Below, piece after piece: positions 51,251 through 61,013 of a stretch of DNA of 64,000 nucleotides. The first letter of the stretch is position 1. Each line of letters opens with the position of its first letter. The stretch covers positions 620,001 through 684,000 of the forward strand of contig NZ_SETE01000001.1 in assembly GCF_004152935.1 (NCBI RefSeq), given 5' to 3'. Source of the DNA: Brumimicrobium glaciale (GTDB taxonomy: Bacteria; Bacteroidota; Bacteroidia; Flavobacteriales_D; Crocinitomicaceae). Made by a program: the position numbers and the translations under genes. Below the pieces are notes generated by a model, which worked only from the letters and a program-made list of their open reading frames with translations, was not told where the DNA came from and made no database searches.

Positions 51251-54200
51251 CTAATCTTTTGAATCTCCAATTGTGTCACAATGCCAATGCTTTTCCTTTT
51301 TCTTTTCGAATGGCTTTTTTGCTTCTCCGTTTTGATTAGAAATTAACATTTTACTAATTATACGCGCTTTTTCAGTTTGAATTCTATAAAAATGATCTAC
51401 GCTTTTCCAAGAATCATAAAGTAAATCACCATCGACAAATGTCTTGGAAACTTGTGCATTAATACTTAATGGATTGTCGGTCCAGATTACAACGTCAGCG
51501 TCCTTTCCTTTCTTTAAACTTCCCATTCTGTCATCAAGGTGCAATAGTTTTGCAGGATTAAGCGTTACCATTTTCCATGCATCTTGTTCCGACATTCCTC
51601 CGTATTTTATGGATTTTGCAGCTTCTTGATTTAAGCGGCGTCCCATTTCAGCATCATCAGAATTTATCGCCACAACTACACCTTGTTCCTGCATTAAATT
51701 CGCATTAAAAGGAATTGCATCTTTAACTTCATACTTGTAGGCCCACCAATCTGAGAATGTACTTCCGCCAGCGCCATGTGCAGCCATTTTATCTGCTAAT
51801 TTATAACCTTCTAAAATGTGTGTAAATGTATTTATAGTGAATCCCATAGAATCAGCAACTTTCATCAGCATATTGATTTCACTTTGCACATAACTATGGC
51901 AACTTACGAAGCGTTCACCGTTTTTAACTTCCCAAACTGTTTCCAACTCTAAATCTATTGCTGGAGCAGTAATGTTCTTACGTTCCGCTTTTTTTGGAGA
52001 TAATTCATTGTATTCTTTCCATTTTTTCTTGTATTCCTCTGCACGAATAAAGGCATCGTAGAAAACCTGCTCAACTCCCATTCTTGTTTGCGGAAAACGT
52101 ACCGTTTGGTTATCTCCCCAGTTGCTTTGTTTTACATTTTCACCCAAGGCAAACTTTATGAATTTTGGCATGTCTTTCACCAACATTTGTTCTGGAGAAT
52201 AACCCCATTTTAATTTGATGATTGCAGATTGGCCACCAATTGGATTCGCTGAACCATGCAGCAGTTGAGAAACAGTAACTCCTCCAGATAATTGACGGTA
52301 AATATTGATATCATCATTTCGAACAACATCAGCAATGCTAGCCTCTGCAGAAACCGCCTGACCACTTTCATTTACTCCTTTTGAAATAGCAATGTGTGAA
52401 TGTTCATCAATTATTCCAGAAGTTATGTACATTCCTTTACATTCGATTTCAATTGCATTTGCTGGAATACTGAAAGTTCCTGATCCAATAAAATCAATTT
52501 TTCCGTCCTTAAGAATAATAGTCCCTTTTTCTATGACTCCTTCTTCTTCATTTGTCCAAAGTGTTGCATTGCGTAATACGTAAGTTTTCTTTTTTGGCAA
52601 TGTGTCAAAACCATAAGCCATGTTGGGAAACCAAACTTTTCCAACGGAATTTGTGTCGACAACTACTTTGTTCTTTTCAATCTCCTTTTGGTCTACTTTA
52701 AGTCGCGATAACTGAATCCCAGCCCACTTTACCCATGTTCCGTCTGGCATTTGACCTTGACCAATAAATGCATCAATTTTCGGACTAAAGTTTCCGTGGA
52801 GAGTAACCACTCCATCATATTTATTGTCTCTTACTTCAAAATGAAATACTGCGTCTCTGTAGTCTACTTTAACACCAACTTTCGATTTTAAAGTATCGAC
52901 TTTTGATCTCATTGTGCTAGAATCTACAATGGTTTTATAGCTAATCGCAGTTCCTGTTGGTTTTTCAGCTGTTCCTTTGATGTCAATAACGTAAGAAGTT
53001 CCAGGAATGCTTATTCTGTATTTTCCACGAATATCAACTTCTGGCTTGTCGGTAACAAAATGCTGTTTTCCCAAAGACCAAGATTCTTCAAGAACTGCAT
53101 TTTTCACCTCAAATGGATCTTTATCGAACACAGAAAAACTTGCGATTTTACCTTCATCTAAAGTCCCCAGTTGATCTTCAATTTTAAATATTTCAGCAGG
53201 AATTGTTGTTAAAGAAGCCAAAGCATCTTCACGAGAAAGTCCACGTTCTAAAACATTATGAAAATGTTTCCAAAAATCTTCTGGCTTCGTATGTCCTTTT
53301 GATGAAATAGCAAACTTTACATTGTTTTTCTTCAGTATAAAAGGGTTTGATGGAGATAATTCCCATTCTTTTAAATCACTTAATGGAATTTGCTGAGAAA
53401 TATATGGATCACCTACATCGTAAGGGTCTGAAAAATTGATAGGTAAAATCATTGGCTGTTTCCAGTCCTTAAAATCATTGATTTGCTCAAATTCATTTCC
53501 AGCTCCTAGAATAATGAAATCCAATTCAAATTCATCTGCAATTTTCTTAGCCCTTAGAACTTCTAATTTGTCATTTACATTAAAAATCATTGGACCAGAA
53601 AGCTGCTCGTTTAAGGCACTTAATGATAAGTTTCTTGAAAGGTTTTCTTCATTGTTTTTATAATATTCTGCATCATAAAGTGCTTGACGCAATAAAGCGA
53701 TTACACCCATTTGTGAAGAGGGATAGGTTTGTTTCGAAACACCTTTTTCGAATGAGAAATAGGCGCCACCTTTTGATTTTAAAATTGCGTCTTTATGTGG
53801 AATGTCGCCCAGCGCTACAATTGCTCCACTACCTCTGGCAATTCCATCATCAATATGAGTTACAGCTACAGAAAACCCCATTTTTTGAAGTGTTTCTGAT
53901 GCTTTCGAGTCCACTTTAAATTGACTTGCTGCATCTGTTTCCGGGTGAATTGATTCGTTCCAATAATACGCTCCTTCTTTACTGGTTTCAATTTGTGGAT
54001 TTGGCGTATTTTGCGGGCTTTCAGCTTTAGGTAAACCAATAGAGGAGTAGCTTTCAATAAACGAAGGAACAATTGTTTTTCCTTCCATGTCTATTATAAT
54101 TGCGCCATCGGGAAAACGAACCATTTTACCGACGGAAATTATTTTTCCATTTTCAATAACCAATGAACCTTTTTTGATAATCTTGTCAGGGCTCACAATA

Positions 54201-54331
54201 ATCTTTGCATTGCGCAAGACATAAATGGAAGCCTCTGATTTTTTCATACCATTATTTGGTACAGGGGTTTGTCCAAAAGAATATGAACAAAAAAGCAGTA
54301 TTAAAATCGATAGAATATATGTAGTTCTCAT
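51251..54331 (-). CDS. Exported two-domain amidohydrolase-family protein
   Basis: The 1026-residue protein has a signal peptide (about 1-21, ending SFGQ) and two amidohydrolase units. The N-terminal unit (about 35-430) has lost the motif: VPSFIESYSSIGLP. The C-terminal unit (about 595-990) retains it: GIIDEHSHIAIS, with further metal residues in FVSCHSYVQS, FTHILEG and AINSDDAEMG. Between them is a beta region (about 440-590) with two similar halves. Only the second unit should be catalytic. The linked 424-residue protein is another degenerate unit. Exported dipeptidase- or imidazolonepropionase-like activity is possible, the substrate being unknown. Confidence 0.85.
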   Translation of the reverse strand: MRTTYILSILILLFCSYSFGQTPVPNNGMKKSEASIYVLRNAKIIVSPDKIIKKGSLVIENGKIISVGKMVRFPDGAIIIDMEGKTIVPSFIESYSSIGLPKAESPQNTPNPQIETSKEGAYYWNESIHPETDAASQFKVDSKASETLQKMGFSVAVTHIDDGIARGSGAIVALGDIPHKDAILKSKGGAYFSFEKGVSKQTYPSSQMGVIALLRQALYDAEYYKNNEENLSRNLSLSALNEQLSGPMIFNVNDKLEVLRAKKIADEFELDFIILGAGNEFEQINDFKDWKQPMILPINFSDPYDVGDPYISQQIPLSDLKEWELSPSNPFILKKNNVKFAISSKGHTKPEDFWKHFHNVLERGLSREDALASLTTIPAEIFKIEDQLGTLDEGKIASFSVFDKDPFEVKNAVLEESWSLGKQHFVTDKPEVDIRGKYRISIPGTSYVIDIKGTAEKPTGTAISYKTIVDSSTMRSKVDTLKSKVGVKVDYRDAVFHFEVRDNKYDGVVTLHGNFSPKIDAFIGQGQMPDGTWVKWAGIQLSRLKVDQKEIEKNKVVVDTNSVGKVWFPNMAYGFDTLPKKKTYVLRNATLWTNEEEGVIEKGTIILKDGKIDFIGSGTFSIPANAIEIECKGMYITSGIIDEHSHIAISKGVNESGQAVSAEASIADVVRNDDINIYRQLSGGVTVSQLLHGSANPIGGQSAIIKLKWGYSPEQMLVKDMPKFIKFALGENVKQSNWGDNQTVRFPQTRMGVEQVFYDAFIRAEEYKKKWKEYNELSPKKAERKNITAPAIDLELETVWEVKNGERFVSCHSYVQSEINMLMKVADSMGFTINTFTHILEGYKLADKMAAHGAGGSTFSDWWAYKYEVKDAIPFNANLMQEQGVVVAINSDDAEMGRRLNQEAAKSIKYGGMSEQDAWKMVTLNPAKLLHLDDRMGSLKKGKDADVVIWTDNPLSINAQVSKTFVDGDLLYDSWKSVDHFYRIQTEKARIISKMLISNQNGEAKKPFEKKKEKHWHCDTIGDSKD

Positions 54332-54428
54332 GGACCTTTCAAGTTATAAAATGCGAAATTAATCATTTATAAAGAATCGATAATTTAATTTGGTTGTTTT
54401 TAGGTATATTTGACCAAAAAATAAGTAA

Positions 54429-54866
54429 ATGAAAGGATTAGTAGCAGCTCACTCTGGATTAAGATACATTGTACTCGCATTAATGGTTATTGCGATATTT
54501 AATGCAATCGCAAATTTGAAATCAAATAAGTACGAAAAGAAGGATAAAATGATCAACCTTTTCGCAATGATTTTTATTCATATTCAATTGTTGTTAGGAT
54601 TGGTTTTGTATTTCATAAGTCCAAAAGTTCAATTCGTAAAAGAAACAATGAGTGAACCTATTTTGAGATTCTATACAGTAGAGCACATTTTGTTAATGGT
54701 CTTGGCTATTATTTTTATCACATTAGGTAGAAAAAAAGCAGAAAAGCAAGCAGAACCAGCTAAGCGTCATAAAATGATTTTGAGATATTATGGTTTAGGA
54801 TTGATCATTATTTTTATTGCAATTCCATGGCCTTTTATTTATGACGTAGGTGCTGGATATTTCTAG
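54429..54866 (+). CDS. Small membrane protein with four helices and conserved-looking His residues
   Basis: The 145-residue protein has four hydrophobic segments (around 10-28, 42-65, 83-100, 120-138). Each is next to a His: AHSGLRY, FIHIQLLLGLVLY, VEHILLM and RHKMILRYYGLG. The pattern is what one expects for a small heme-b binding bundle, and such proteins are often labelled cytochrome b-like, but I do not know this family. A -7 box TATATTTG lies at 54405-54412. It precedes hflX by 55 bases. Confidence 0.7.
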   Translation: MKGLVAAHSGLRYIVLALMVIAIFNAIANLKSNKYEKKDKMINLFAMIFIHIQLLLGLVLYFISPKVQFVKETMSEPILRFYTVEHILLMVLAIIFITLGRKKAEKQAEPAKRHKMILRYYGLGLIIIFIAIPWPFIYDVGAGYF

Positions 54867-54921
54867 CCAAAATTAGTTAAGATCAATCTAGTTATATAAA
54901 AAAAATTCGTATTATCATTGA

Positions 54922-56136
54922 ATGGAAGTAGGTAAATTAACAGAGAGTTTAGAAGGGGAAAAAGCGGTTTTAGTAGGAGTAATCGTACAAAATCAGTCAG
55001 AAGAAGAAGCAAACGATCATATCGATGAGCTTGAGTTTTTGGCACGTACTGCTGGAGCTATCACGCAAAAGAAGTTTATGCAAAAACTTCAGATGGTGAA
55101 TTCCAAAACTTTTCTAGGAACGGGTAAGATTCAGGAAGTTAAAAAATACGTTGTTGAAAATGAAATCGATATGGTGATTTTTGACGACGAGCTTTCCCCA
55201 GCTCAATTGCGAAATATTGAAAGATTATTGGAGGTGAAGATTTTGGATAGGAGTAATCTTATTCTTGATATTTTTGCTTCAAGAGCTCAAACTTCTCATG
55301 CCAAAACACAAGTTGAATTAGCTCAATATCAGTACTTATTGCCAAGATTAACCAATATGTGGACTCACCTCGATAAGCAAAAAGGGGGAATCGGGATGCG
55401 TGGTCCTGGTGAGCGTCAAATTGAAACTGACCGTAGAATCATTAAGGACAGAATCACTTTATTGAAGAAAAAGCTAATTGATATTGACAAGCAAAAAACT
55501 GTTCAACGTGGAAACCGTGGTCAGCTTGTACGTGCAGCATTGGTGGGATATACCAATGTTGGGAAAAGTACAATTATGAATGCACTCAGTAAATCTGATG
55601 TGTTCGCTGAGAATAAACTTTTTGCTACGCTAGACACAACCGTTAGAAAAGTAGTGATTGAGAATCTTCCATTCTTACTGACAGATACCGTTGGATTTAT
55701 CAGAAAACTACCACATCAATTGGTTGAATCTTTCAAATCAACATTAGACGAGGTAAGAGAAGCTGATCTTTTAATTCACGTTGTAGATATTTCTCATCCT
55801 AATTTCGAGGATCATTATCGAGTGGTGAATGAAACGCTAGCTGAAATCGATAAAACTGAAAAGCCAACAATCCTTGTTTTTAATAAAATTGATGCTTACC
55901 AATATGTTAAGCAAGATGAGGATGATTTATCTCCTAAAACAAAGGAAAACTATACGCTTGAAGAGTTGAAAAAACAATGGATGACTAAAATGGACAACAG
56001 TAAATGTATTTTCATTTCAGCAGAAGAAAAAACCAACTTTGAAGAGTTAAAGCACGTGATTTACGACGAAGTAAAAACTGTTTTCCAAATCCGTTATCCT
56101 TATAATAACCTTTTGTATAAAGACAATTACGAGTAG
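54922..56136 (+). CDS. hflX: GTPase HflX
   Basis: HflX is a ribosome-associated GTPase that splits stalled or hibernating ribosomes. The 404-residue protein has the N-terminal HflX domain (NSKTFLGTGKIQEVKKYV), the GxGERQ segment (GMRGPGERQIETDRR) and the G domain: G1 VGYTNVGKSTIMNALS, G3 DTVGFIRKLPHQLVESFKST, G4 FNKID, and a C-terminal SAEEK (G5-like). The length is normal for bacteria lacking the long C-terminal extension. Confidence 0.95.
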   Translation: MEVGKLTESLEGEKAVLVGVIVQNQSEEEANDHIDELEFLARTAGAITQKKFMQKLQMVNSKTFLGTGKIQEVKKYVVENEIDMVIFDDELSPAQLRNIERLLEVKILDRSNLILDIFASRAQTSHAKTQVELAQYQYLLPRLTNMWTHLDKQKGGIGMRGPGERQIETDRRIIKDRITLLKKKLIDIDKQKTVQRGNRGQLVRAALVGYTNVGKSTIMNALSKSDVFAENKLFATLDTTVRKVVIENLPFLLTDTVGFIRKLPHQLVESFKSTLDEVREADLLIHVVDISHPNFEDHYRVVNETLAEIDKTEKPTILVFNKIDAYQYVKQDEDDLSPKTKENYTLEELKKQWMTKMDNSKCIFISAEEKTNFEELKHVIYDEVKTVFQIRYPYNNLLYKDNYE

Positions 56137-56150
56137 ATATTTACGAATAA

Positions 56151-56604
56151 ATTACGAATTACGAATTTTGATTTCATAATTAGAAATTCCTATTTAGGAA
56201 ATTTCTAATGCCTTATTTAATATAATCGATCCTAATTATAAGAACGAATCAATCAAACAATCTGAAAGATAAAATAATTTCAAATTGGATAAAAATTTAT
56301 AATAAGTATGGCTTTTATAATAAGCTTATAAAGCATTGAAATAAATAGCTAATGTTAAAATAGATGATATTTTAAGGTTAGTTTTGTTTTTGAACTTAAA
56401 AACCAACATGTTTTCCATCCTGACCTTAAAATTAGGTTTTTTTTAAGGTTAGTCGTGGTTTTCGCCTTAAGTTGAATGAATCCTATTTTTTTTAATTTTT
56501 AAAAATCTCAATTTGTCTCATTGTAAAGATAATTTACAATCTATAAATTCGATTCCCCAAAACCAATCAAGAATCCCAATCCCAACAATTCGTAATTCGT
56601 AATT
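56151..56604. repeat. Gene-free segment bounded by 17-bp inverted repeats
   Basis: ATTACGAATTACGAATT (56151-56167) is the exact reverse complement of bases 56587-56603. The 419 bases between are about 80% A+T, with internal hairpins (an AGAAATTCCT/AGGAAATTTCT stem near 56180-56210) and two copies of TTTTAAGGTTAG. No ORF is supportable. It could be a MITE or just AT-rich repeat-prone DNA. Confidence 0.7.
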
Positions 56605-56624
56605 CCAACATTCGTAATTGATTA

Positions 56625-57182
56625 CTAAACCATCACAAATTGATGATCTTTCAATAAAGCTCTCAATGCCGGATCTGGTCCCAAAAACTGTTCTCCAAAT
56701 TTGTCCATTTCCTCTTTTGTTTCAAGTGATAGATTTTCTTGAATCTCTTCAATGTATGTTTGTCCTATCACAAATGGCGTCATTGTTGGAATAATTTTTC
56801 CACCTTGAAATTGTCCTACAATATGATACTCATCATTTAGTTTAACTTCTTCATCAGAAAATAAACAAGCAGATTTCCAATCAGACCTCCAGTTTTTGTC
56901 CCAGCGGTTTTGTCTTTTCTGTAAGAATGAAGCACCACCCATCATTTTCATTAAGTAGGCTTTAGATTCTTTGCTCATTTTCTCACCTTGCTTTTCAGCA
57001 CAAGGAATACAAATTGCTACTTCAAACAAAGTAACATCTTGACCTTCGTCTACTCTTTTGTAGGCTTTTTCAATCGTGTAGGGTGTGTTTCCATTACTCA
57101 ATTCACGATCACAAACTTTACAAGCTGTGAAAGGTTGGTCATCGCTGTCCGAGTTGAAATCATCGGGAATGTCTAAATTCAT
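56625..57182 (-). CDS. Zinc-ribbon-containing protein of unknown function
   Basis: The 185-residue protein has a metal-binding pair of CxxC motifs (TACKVCDREL and ICIPCAEKQG), followed by Trp-rich helices (RWDKNWRSDWKSA) and a beta region (IPTMTPFVIGQTYIEEIQEN). Such proteins occur in Bacteroidota without named function. It is last in a minus-strand run after SprT-like and ManC, 20 bases behind manC, so the three are probably co-transcribed. Confidence 0.72.
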   Translation of the reverse strand: MNLDIPDDFNSDSDDQPFTACKVCDRELSNGNTPYTIEKAYKRVDEGQDVTLFEVAICIPCAEKQGEKMSKESKAYLMKMMGGASFLQKRQNRWDKNWRSDWKSACLFSDEEVKLNDEYHIVGQFQGGKIIPTMTPFVIGQTYIEEIQENLSLETKEEMDKFGEQFLGPDPALRALLKDHQFVMV

Positions 57183-57202
57183 AGTTTTAAAATATACAAA
57201 GT

Positions 57203-58291
57203 TTAGTGAGAAAGTGAATCTCTTTCTTCTATTGCTTTTAGATACGTTTTAAGGCTTTGTTCGTCTCTTTTATCAAGTATAAGCAAACGGTTATCAGCTT
57301 CCACAACAATGTGATTGTCTAATCCTTGAACGATAGCTAATTTGTGATTGGGTAAATTAATCAAACAATTCGATGATTTAAAAACATGGGTGTTGTCACC
57401 TTTTACGCTGTTTCCATTTACATCTTTGTCTAAATGGTCGAATAAACTTCCCCAAGTTCCAAGGTCGCTCCAATCAAAATCAGCCAAAATCACATCAACG
57501 TTTTTTGCGCTTTCCATGATGGCAAAATCTATAGAAATATCCTCACATTTTCTGAAAGCTTCGTTAACGAATTCATATTCGCCAGGAGTGTTGTAGATTT
57601 CGAAATTATCACAGAACAACTCATGCAGGTCTGGTTTGAATTTTCTTAACGCTTTTAAAATCGTTTTCGCTTTCCAAACAAAAATTCCTGAATTCCAGTA
57701 GTAATCTCCACTTTTCAAGAAGATTTCAGCCATTTCACGGTTCGGTTTTTCTGTAAAGTGTTTTACTTTTGAAATCTGTCCCGCTATAATATCACCATCT
57801 TGATGAAATTGAATGTAACCATATCCTGTATCAGGACGTGTAGGTTTAATTCCGATAGTTAGAATCCGATCTTCTTTATCTGCACGAATTAATGCCGTTT
57901 CAATGATGCGAGCAAATTTCTCCTCTTTTATTATTAAATGATCTGAAGGCGCAACAATTAAGTTAGCATCTTTATTTAACGCATAAATTTTAGCAGCTGC
58001 ATAAGTAATACAAGGAGCTGTATTTTTTCGTTCAGGTTCTGTTAAAATTTGATTTGCTTTAAGAAATGGCAGTTGTGTTTTTACTAACTCAACATAGCTT
58101 TCGTTGGTAACAATATAGATGTTCTCGTCAGGAACGACATTTGTTAATCTATCATACGTTAATTGGATTAGTGTTTTCCCGATACCCAAAACATCTAAAA
58201 ATTGTTTAGGACATTCTTCGACAGACATTGGCCAAAAACGACTACCAACACCACCGGCCATAATTACCGCGTAATTATTCTCTCTCATCAT
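57203..58291 (-). CDS. manC: Mannose-1-phosphate guanylyltransferase
   Basis: ManC makes GDP-mannose from mannose-1-phosphate and GTP for surface polysaccharides. The 362-residue protein opens NYAVIMAGGVGSRFWPMS, with the nucleotidyltransferase signature, then CPKQFLDVLG, and includes IVAPSDHLI and FTEKPN. It lacks the C-terminal isomerase domain seen in bifunctional enzymes, so it is the monofunctional type. Its start overlaps the end of the SprT-like gene by four bases. Confidence 0.95.
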   Translation of the reverse strand: MMRENNYAVIMAGGVGSRFWPMSVEECPKQFLDVLGIGKTLIQLTYDRLTNVVPDENIYIVTNESYVELVKTQLPFLKANQILTEPERKNTAPCITYAAAKIYALNKDANLIVAPSDHLIIKEEKFARIIETALIRADKEDRILTIGIKPTRPDTGYGYIQFHQDGDIIAGQISKVKHFTEKPNREMAEIFLKSGDYYWNSGIFVWKAKTILKALRKFKPDLHELFCDNFEIYNTPGEYEFVNEAFRKCEDISIDFAIMESAKNVDVILADFDWSDLGTWGSLFDHLDKDVNGNSVKGDNTHVFKSSNCLINLPNHKLAIVQGLDNHIVVEADNRLLILDKRDEQSLKTYLKAIEERDSLSH

Positions 58292-58914
58292 TCATCTTTT
58301 AATGGCTCAACTTCCGCCAATCGATTGACGAGATATTTTTTGCCAGTTTTTACTTCCGTGCAAAGATACTTTCTTCTGCGCAATATTCCACGCTGAAAGG
58401 TCATTTTACCTAGTCGGAAGTACATATTGTTACCAATATTCTCCAATAACTCCATGTCATGATCCACTTCGTTAAATTCTCGAAGTGCTCGCATAAGATG
58501 GATATCGCTACAACTGGAAGCTTTCAAATTATGTAAACTTCTCATTAAAGCTTTTTCTATCGTTTCAGGTAATTCTTTTTGCTCTAAAACAGGAATTAAA
58601 AGTCGCTTAAATTCATTTTTCCATTCTATGCCATGTGGTAAAACTTTTCCGCCGTATTTTACATGAGTTGTCATGTGGGCAAATTCATGAACGGTTGTAA
58701 TTAAAAATGCATAAGGATTCAAATCACCATTTATAGAAATGCGATGTGGTTCTCCATTAAACGGTGGACGATAATCTCCCGCTTTTGTTTTTCTTGGTTT
58801 GCTGATTCTAAATGCAAGTTTTTCTGAAAACATCAAATCTACAACATAAGGAATGTAGCACGCTGGAATATACCGTATTAAAGCTTTTGATATGTTTTCT
58901 CTTTTTGAATTCAC
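58288..58914 (-). CDS. SprT-like zinc metalloprotease-domain protein
   Basis: The 208-residue protein has the zinc motif HEFAH (in TTVHEFAHMTTHVKYGG) and GIEWKNEFKRLLIP, as in SprT-type domains, and an N-terminal helix (KALIRYIPACYIPYVVDLMF). SprT-family members are metalloproteases, the eukaryotic relative SPRTN cutting DNA-protein crosslinks; activity here is not shown. A TACATTTG box at 58926-58919 lies only 5 bases before the ATG, so the mRNA may be nearly leaderless. It overlaps manC by four bases. Confidence 0.82.
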   Translation of the reverse strand: MNSKRENISKALIRYIPACYIPYVVDLMFSEKLAFRISKPRKTKAGDYRPPFNGEPHRISINGDLNPYAFLITTVHEFAHMTTHVKYGGKVLPHGIEWKNEFKRLLIPVLEQKELPETIEKALMRSLHNLKASSCSDIHLMRALREFNEVDHDMELLENIGNNMYFRLGKMTFQRGILRRRKYLCTEVKTGKKYLVNRLAEVEPLKDE

Positions 58915-58994
58915 GCATCAAATGTAATTATAAGATTAATTTTTATCGAATAAATTGTCTTGTTTAAGAATAAGCTATTAATTTAGCGTAAGTA

Positions 58995-59735
58995 ATGAGC
59001 TATATAACAAGCATAGGAAAATACGTTGGAATGATGAGGGAGGTGTTCTCCAAGCCAGAACGCTTCAAAGTCTACTATACACGTACGATAGCAGAAATTA
59101 ATTCTATTGGGATTAATTCTGCGGGAATTGTTGCAATACTATCCGTTTTTATGGGAGCTGTAATTGCATTGCAGACGGCCTCCAATATGGATAGTCCGCT
59201 ACTGCCCAAGTATACGATTGGTTACATCACAAGATCAAGTACGATTTTAGAGTTTTCACCGACTATTATTTCGCTGATTCTAGCAGGTAAAGTAGGTTCG
59301 AATATTGCCTCTGAAATTGGAACAATGAAAGTGACAGAACAAATTGATGCCCTTGAAATAATGGGTGTGAATTCTTTGTCTTTCCTTGTTCTCCCAAAAA
59401 TTATCGCCGCTGTTTTCTTCTTTCCATTTTTGATTATTTTCTCTATGGGATTGAGTATTCTTGGAGGTTATTATTCCGTTACTTCAGCTGGTTTAGCTTC
59501 TCATGAAGAATTCGTGTTCGGACTCCGTGCTTTTTTCAAGTCAAGCGACATTGTTTATGCTTTAGTTAAAACCTGTGTTTTCGCCTTTATCATTGTCTCT
59601 GTTTCTTCTTATTTCGGATATTATACCAAAGGTGGAGCATTAGATGTTGGAACTTCATCTACACAAGCGGTTGTTTGGAGTAGTATCGTGATTCTAATGG
59701 CTAATTTTGTGCTCACCCAATTAATTTTGATGTAA
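58995..59735 (+). CDS. MlaE-type ABC transporter permease
   Basis: The 246-residue protein has the MlaE-family pattern of five hydrophobic segments and the conserved FMGAVIALQTA and GKVGSNIASEIGTMKVTEQI (the EQ loop). MlaE with MlaF moves phospholipids between membranes. No MlaD, MlaC or MlaB gene follows in this cluster, so the substrate-binding partner must be elsewhere. It overlaps the ATPase gene by one base. Confidence 0.93.
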   Translation: MSYITSIGKYVGMMREVFSKPERFKVYYTRTIAEINSIGINSAGIVAILSVFMGAVIALQTASNMDSPLLPKYTIGYITRSSTILEFSPTIISLILAGKVGSNIASEIGTMKVTEQIDALEIMGVNSLSFLVLPKIIAAVFFFPFLIIFSMGLSILGGYYSVTSAGLASHEEFVFGLRAFFKSSDIVYALVKTCVFAFIIVSVSSYFGYYTKGGALDVGTSSTQAVVWSSIVILMANFVLTQLILM

Positions 59736-60490
59736 TGATTGAAGTGAAAAACATAAATAAATCTTTTGGTGAAAATCATGTTCTGCATGACTTCTCAGCA
59801 CAATTTGAAGCAGGAAAAGTAAATCTTATTATAGGTCAATCTGGACAAGGTAAATCTGTACTTACGAAATGTATCGTTGGTTTGATGGAGGTTGATTCTG
59901 GAAGTGTGCTTTATGATGACAGAGACTTTTCTAAAATGAACAGAAAAGAAAGAAAAGAAATCAGAACCGAAATTGGAATGCTTTTTCAAGGTTCTGCGCT
60001 TTTTGACTCTATGACTGTTGAAGAAAACATCATGTTTCCTTTGAAGATGTTTACGAAAATGTCTAAAAAAGAAATGTTGGACAGAGCAAATAGTTGTTTA
60101 GAACGCGTAGATCTATCTGGAAGAAATAAACTTTTACCAGCGGAGTTAAGTGGGGGAATGATGAAAAGAGTTGCTATTGCAAGAGCGATATCTATGAATC
60201 CAAAATACCTTTTCTGTGATGAGCCTAACTCTGGATTAGATCCAAGCACCTCACTTTTGATTGATAGTTTGATTCAGGAAATCACTTACGAATACAATAT
60301 GACTACTGTCGTGATAACTCACGATATGAATAGTGTGATTGAAATCGGAGATCACATTGTGTTTATCTACAACGGAAGAAACTGGTGGCAAGGAACGAAA
60401 GAAGAAATTATTAAAACTGAAAATCAGGAAATAATTGACTTTGTATATGCTTCTAAGTTCATGAAGACCTTAAAAGGGAAACTCGCTTAA
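59735..60490 (+). CDS. MlaF-type ABC transporter ATP-binding protein
   Basis: The 251-residue ATPase has Walker A GQSGQGKSVL (about 36-45), Q-loop MLFQGSALF, signature LSGGMMKRVAIARA, Walker B FCDEPNSGLDP and the switch His (VVITHD). It drives lipid transport with the MlaE-type permease. The ATG overlaps the permease stop (TAATG). Confidence 0.95.
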   Translation: MIEVKNINKSFGENHVLHDFSAQFEAGKVNLIIGQSGQGKSVLTKCIVGLMEVDSGSVLYDDRDFSKMNRKERKEIRTEIGMLFQGSALFDSMTVEENIMFPLKMFTKMSKKEMLDRANSCLERVDLSGRNKLLPAELSGGMMKRVAIARAISMNPKYLFCDEPNSGLDPSTSLLIDSLIQEITYEYNMTTVVITHDMNSVIEIGDHIVFIYNGRNWWQGTKEEIIKTENQEIIDFVYASKFMKTLKGKLA

Positions 60491-60514
60491 TATTTTATCA
60501 TTTTATTTTTTATC

Positions 60515-60853
60515 ATGAAAATTTATCACAATCCACGCTGTTCAAAAAGCAGAAGTGCGCTACAATTATTGGAAGAAAAAGGCGTTGATGTTGAAGTTGT
60601 AAAGTACCTTGAAAACACACCCAATAAAGAGGAATTGAAAGATTTACTCAAAAAGCTAGGGATGAAAGCAGAGCAAATTGTTAGAAAAGGAGAAGCAGAC
60701 TATAAGGAGAATTTCAAAGGAAAAACTTTATCTGATGACGAATGGATCTCAGCGTTTATTGAATATCCAAAGTTAATTGAGCGACCAATTTTCGTTAAAG
60801 GAGACAAAGCTGTTGTGGGAAGACCACCAGAAAATGTGTTGACTTTATTGTAG
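60515..60853 (+). CDS. arsC: ArsC-like arsenate reductase/Spx-family protein
   Basis: The 112-residue protein has the thioredoxin-like ArsC fold with the redox Cys at position 9 (IYHNPRCSKSR) and the catalytic Arg region ERPIFVKGDKAVVGRPPENV. This is the glutaredoxin-dependent type of arsenate reductase, and the same family includes YfgD-like enzymes. No arsenic operon genes flank it, so arsenate as the substrate is an inference. It lies 24 bases downstream of the MlaF gene, possibly co-transcribed. Confidence 0.88.
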   Translation: MKIYHNPRCSKSRSALQLLEEKGVDVEVVKYLENTPNKEELKDLLKKLGMKAEQIVRKGEADYKENFKGKTLSDDEWISAFIEYPKLIERPIFVKGDKAVVGRPPENVLTLL

Positions 60854-61013
60854 AAATCAATTTTAATCAGCGTGCTAACTTTTTTTTTCGCAGATTGTAA
60901 TGATCAAAAGATACAAAAACTATTTCCTCGCTAACAAAGGCGTGAAGTTTCAACAGAGTGTTTTTAATTCACAGATTTTGAACTAAAATGTGATACTGTT
61001 TAGAACTATGCAT

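Noticed and set aside
56551-56590. tRNA-like ATTCGATTCC near 56551
   Set aside because: No cloverleaf or acceptor pairing around it; I found no credible tRNA in the window.
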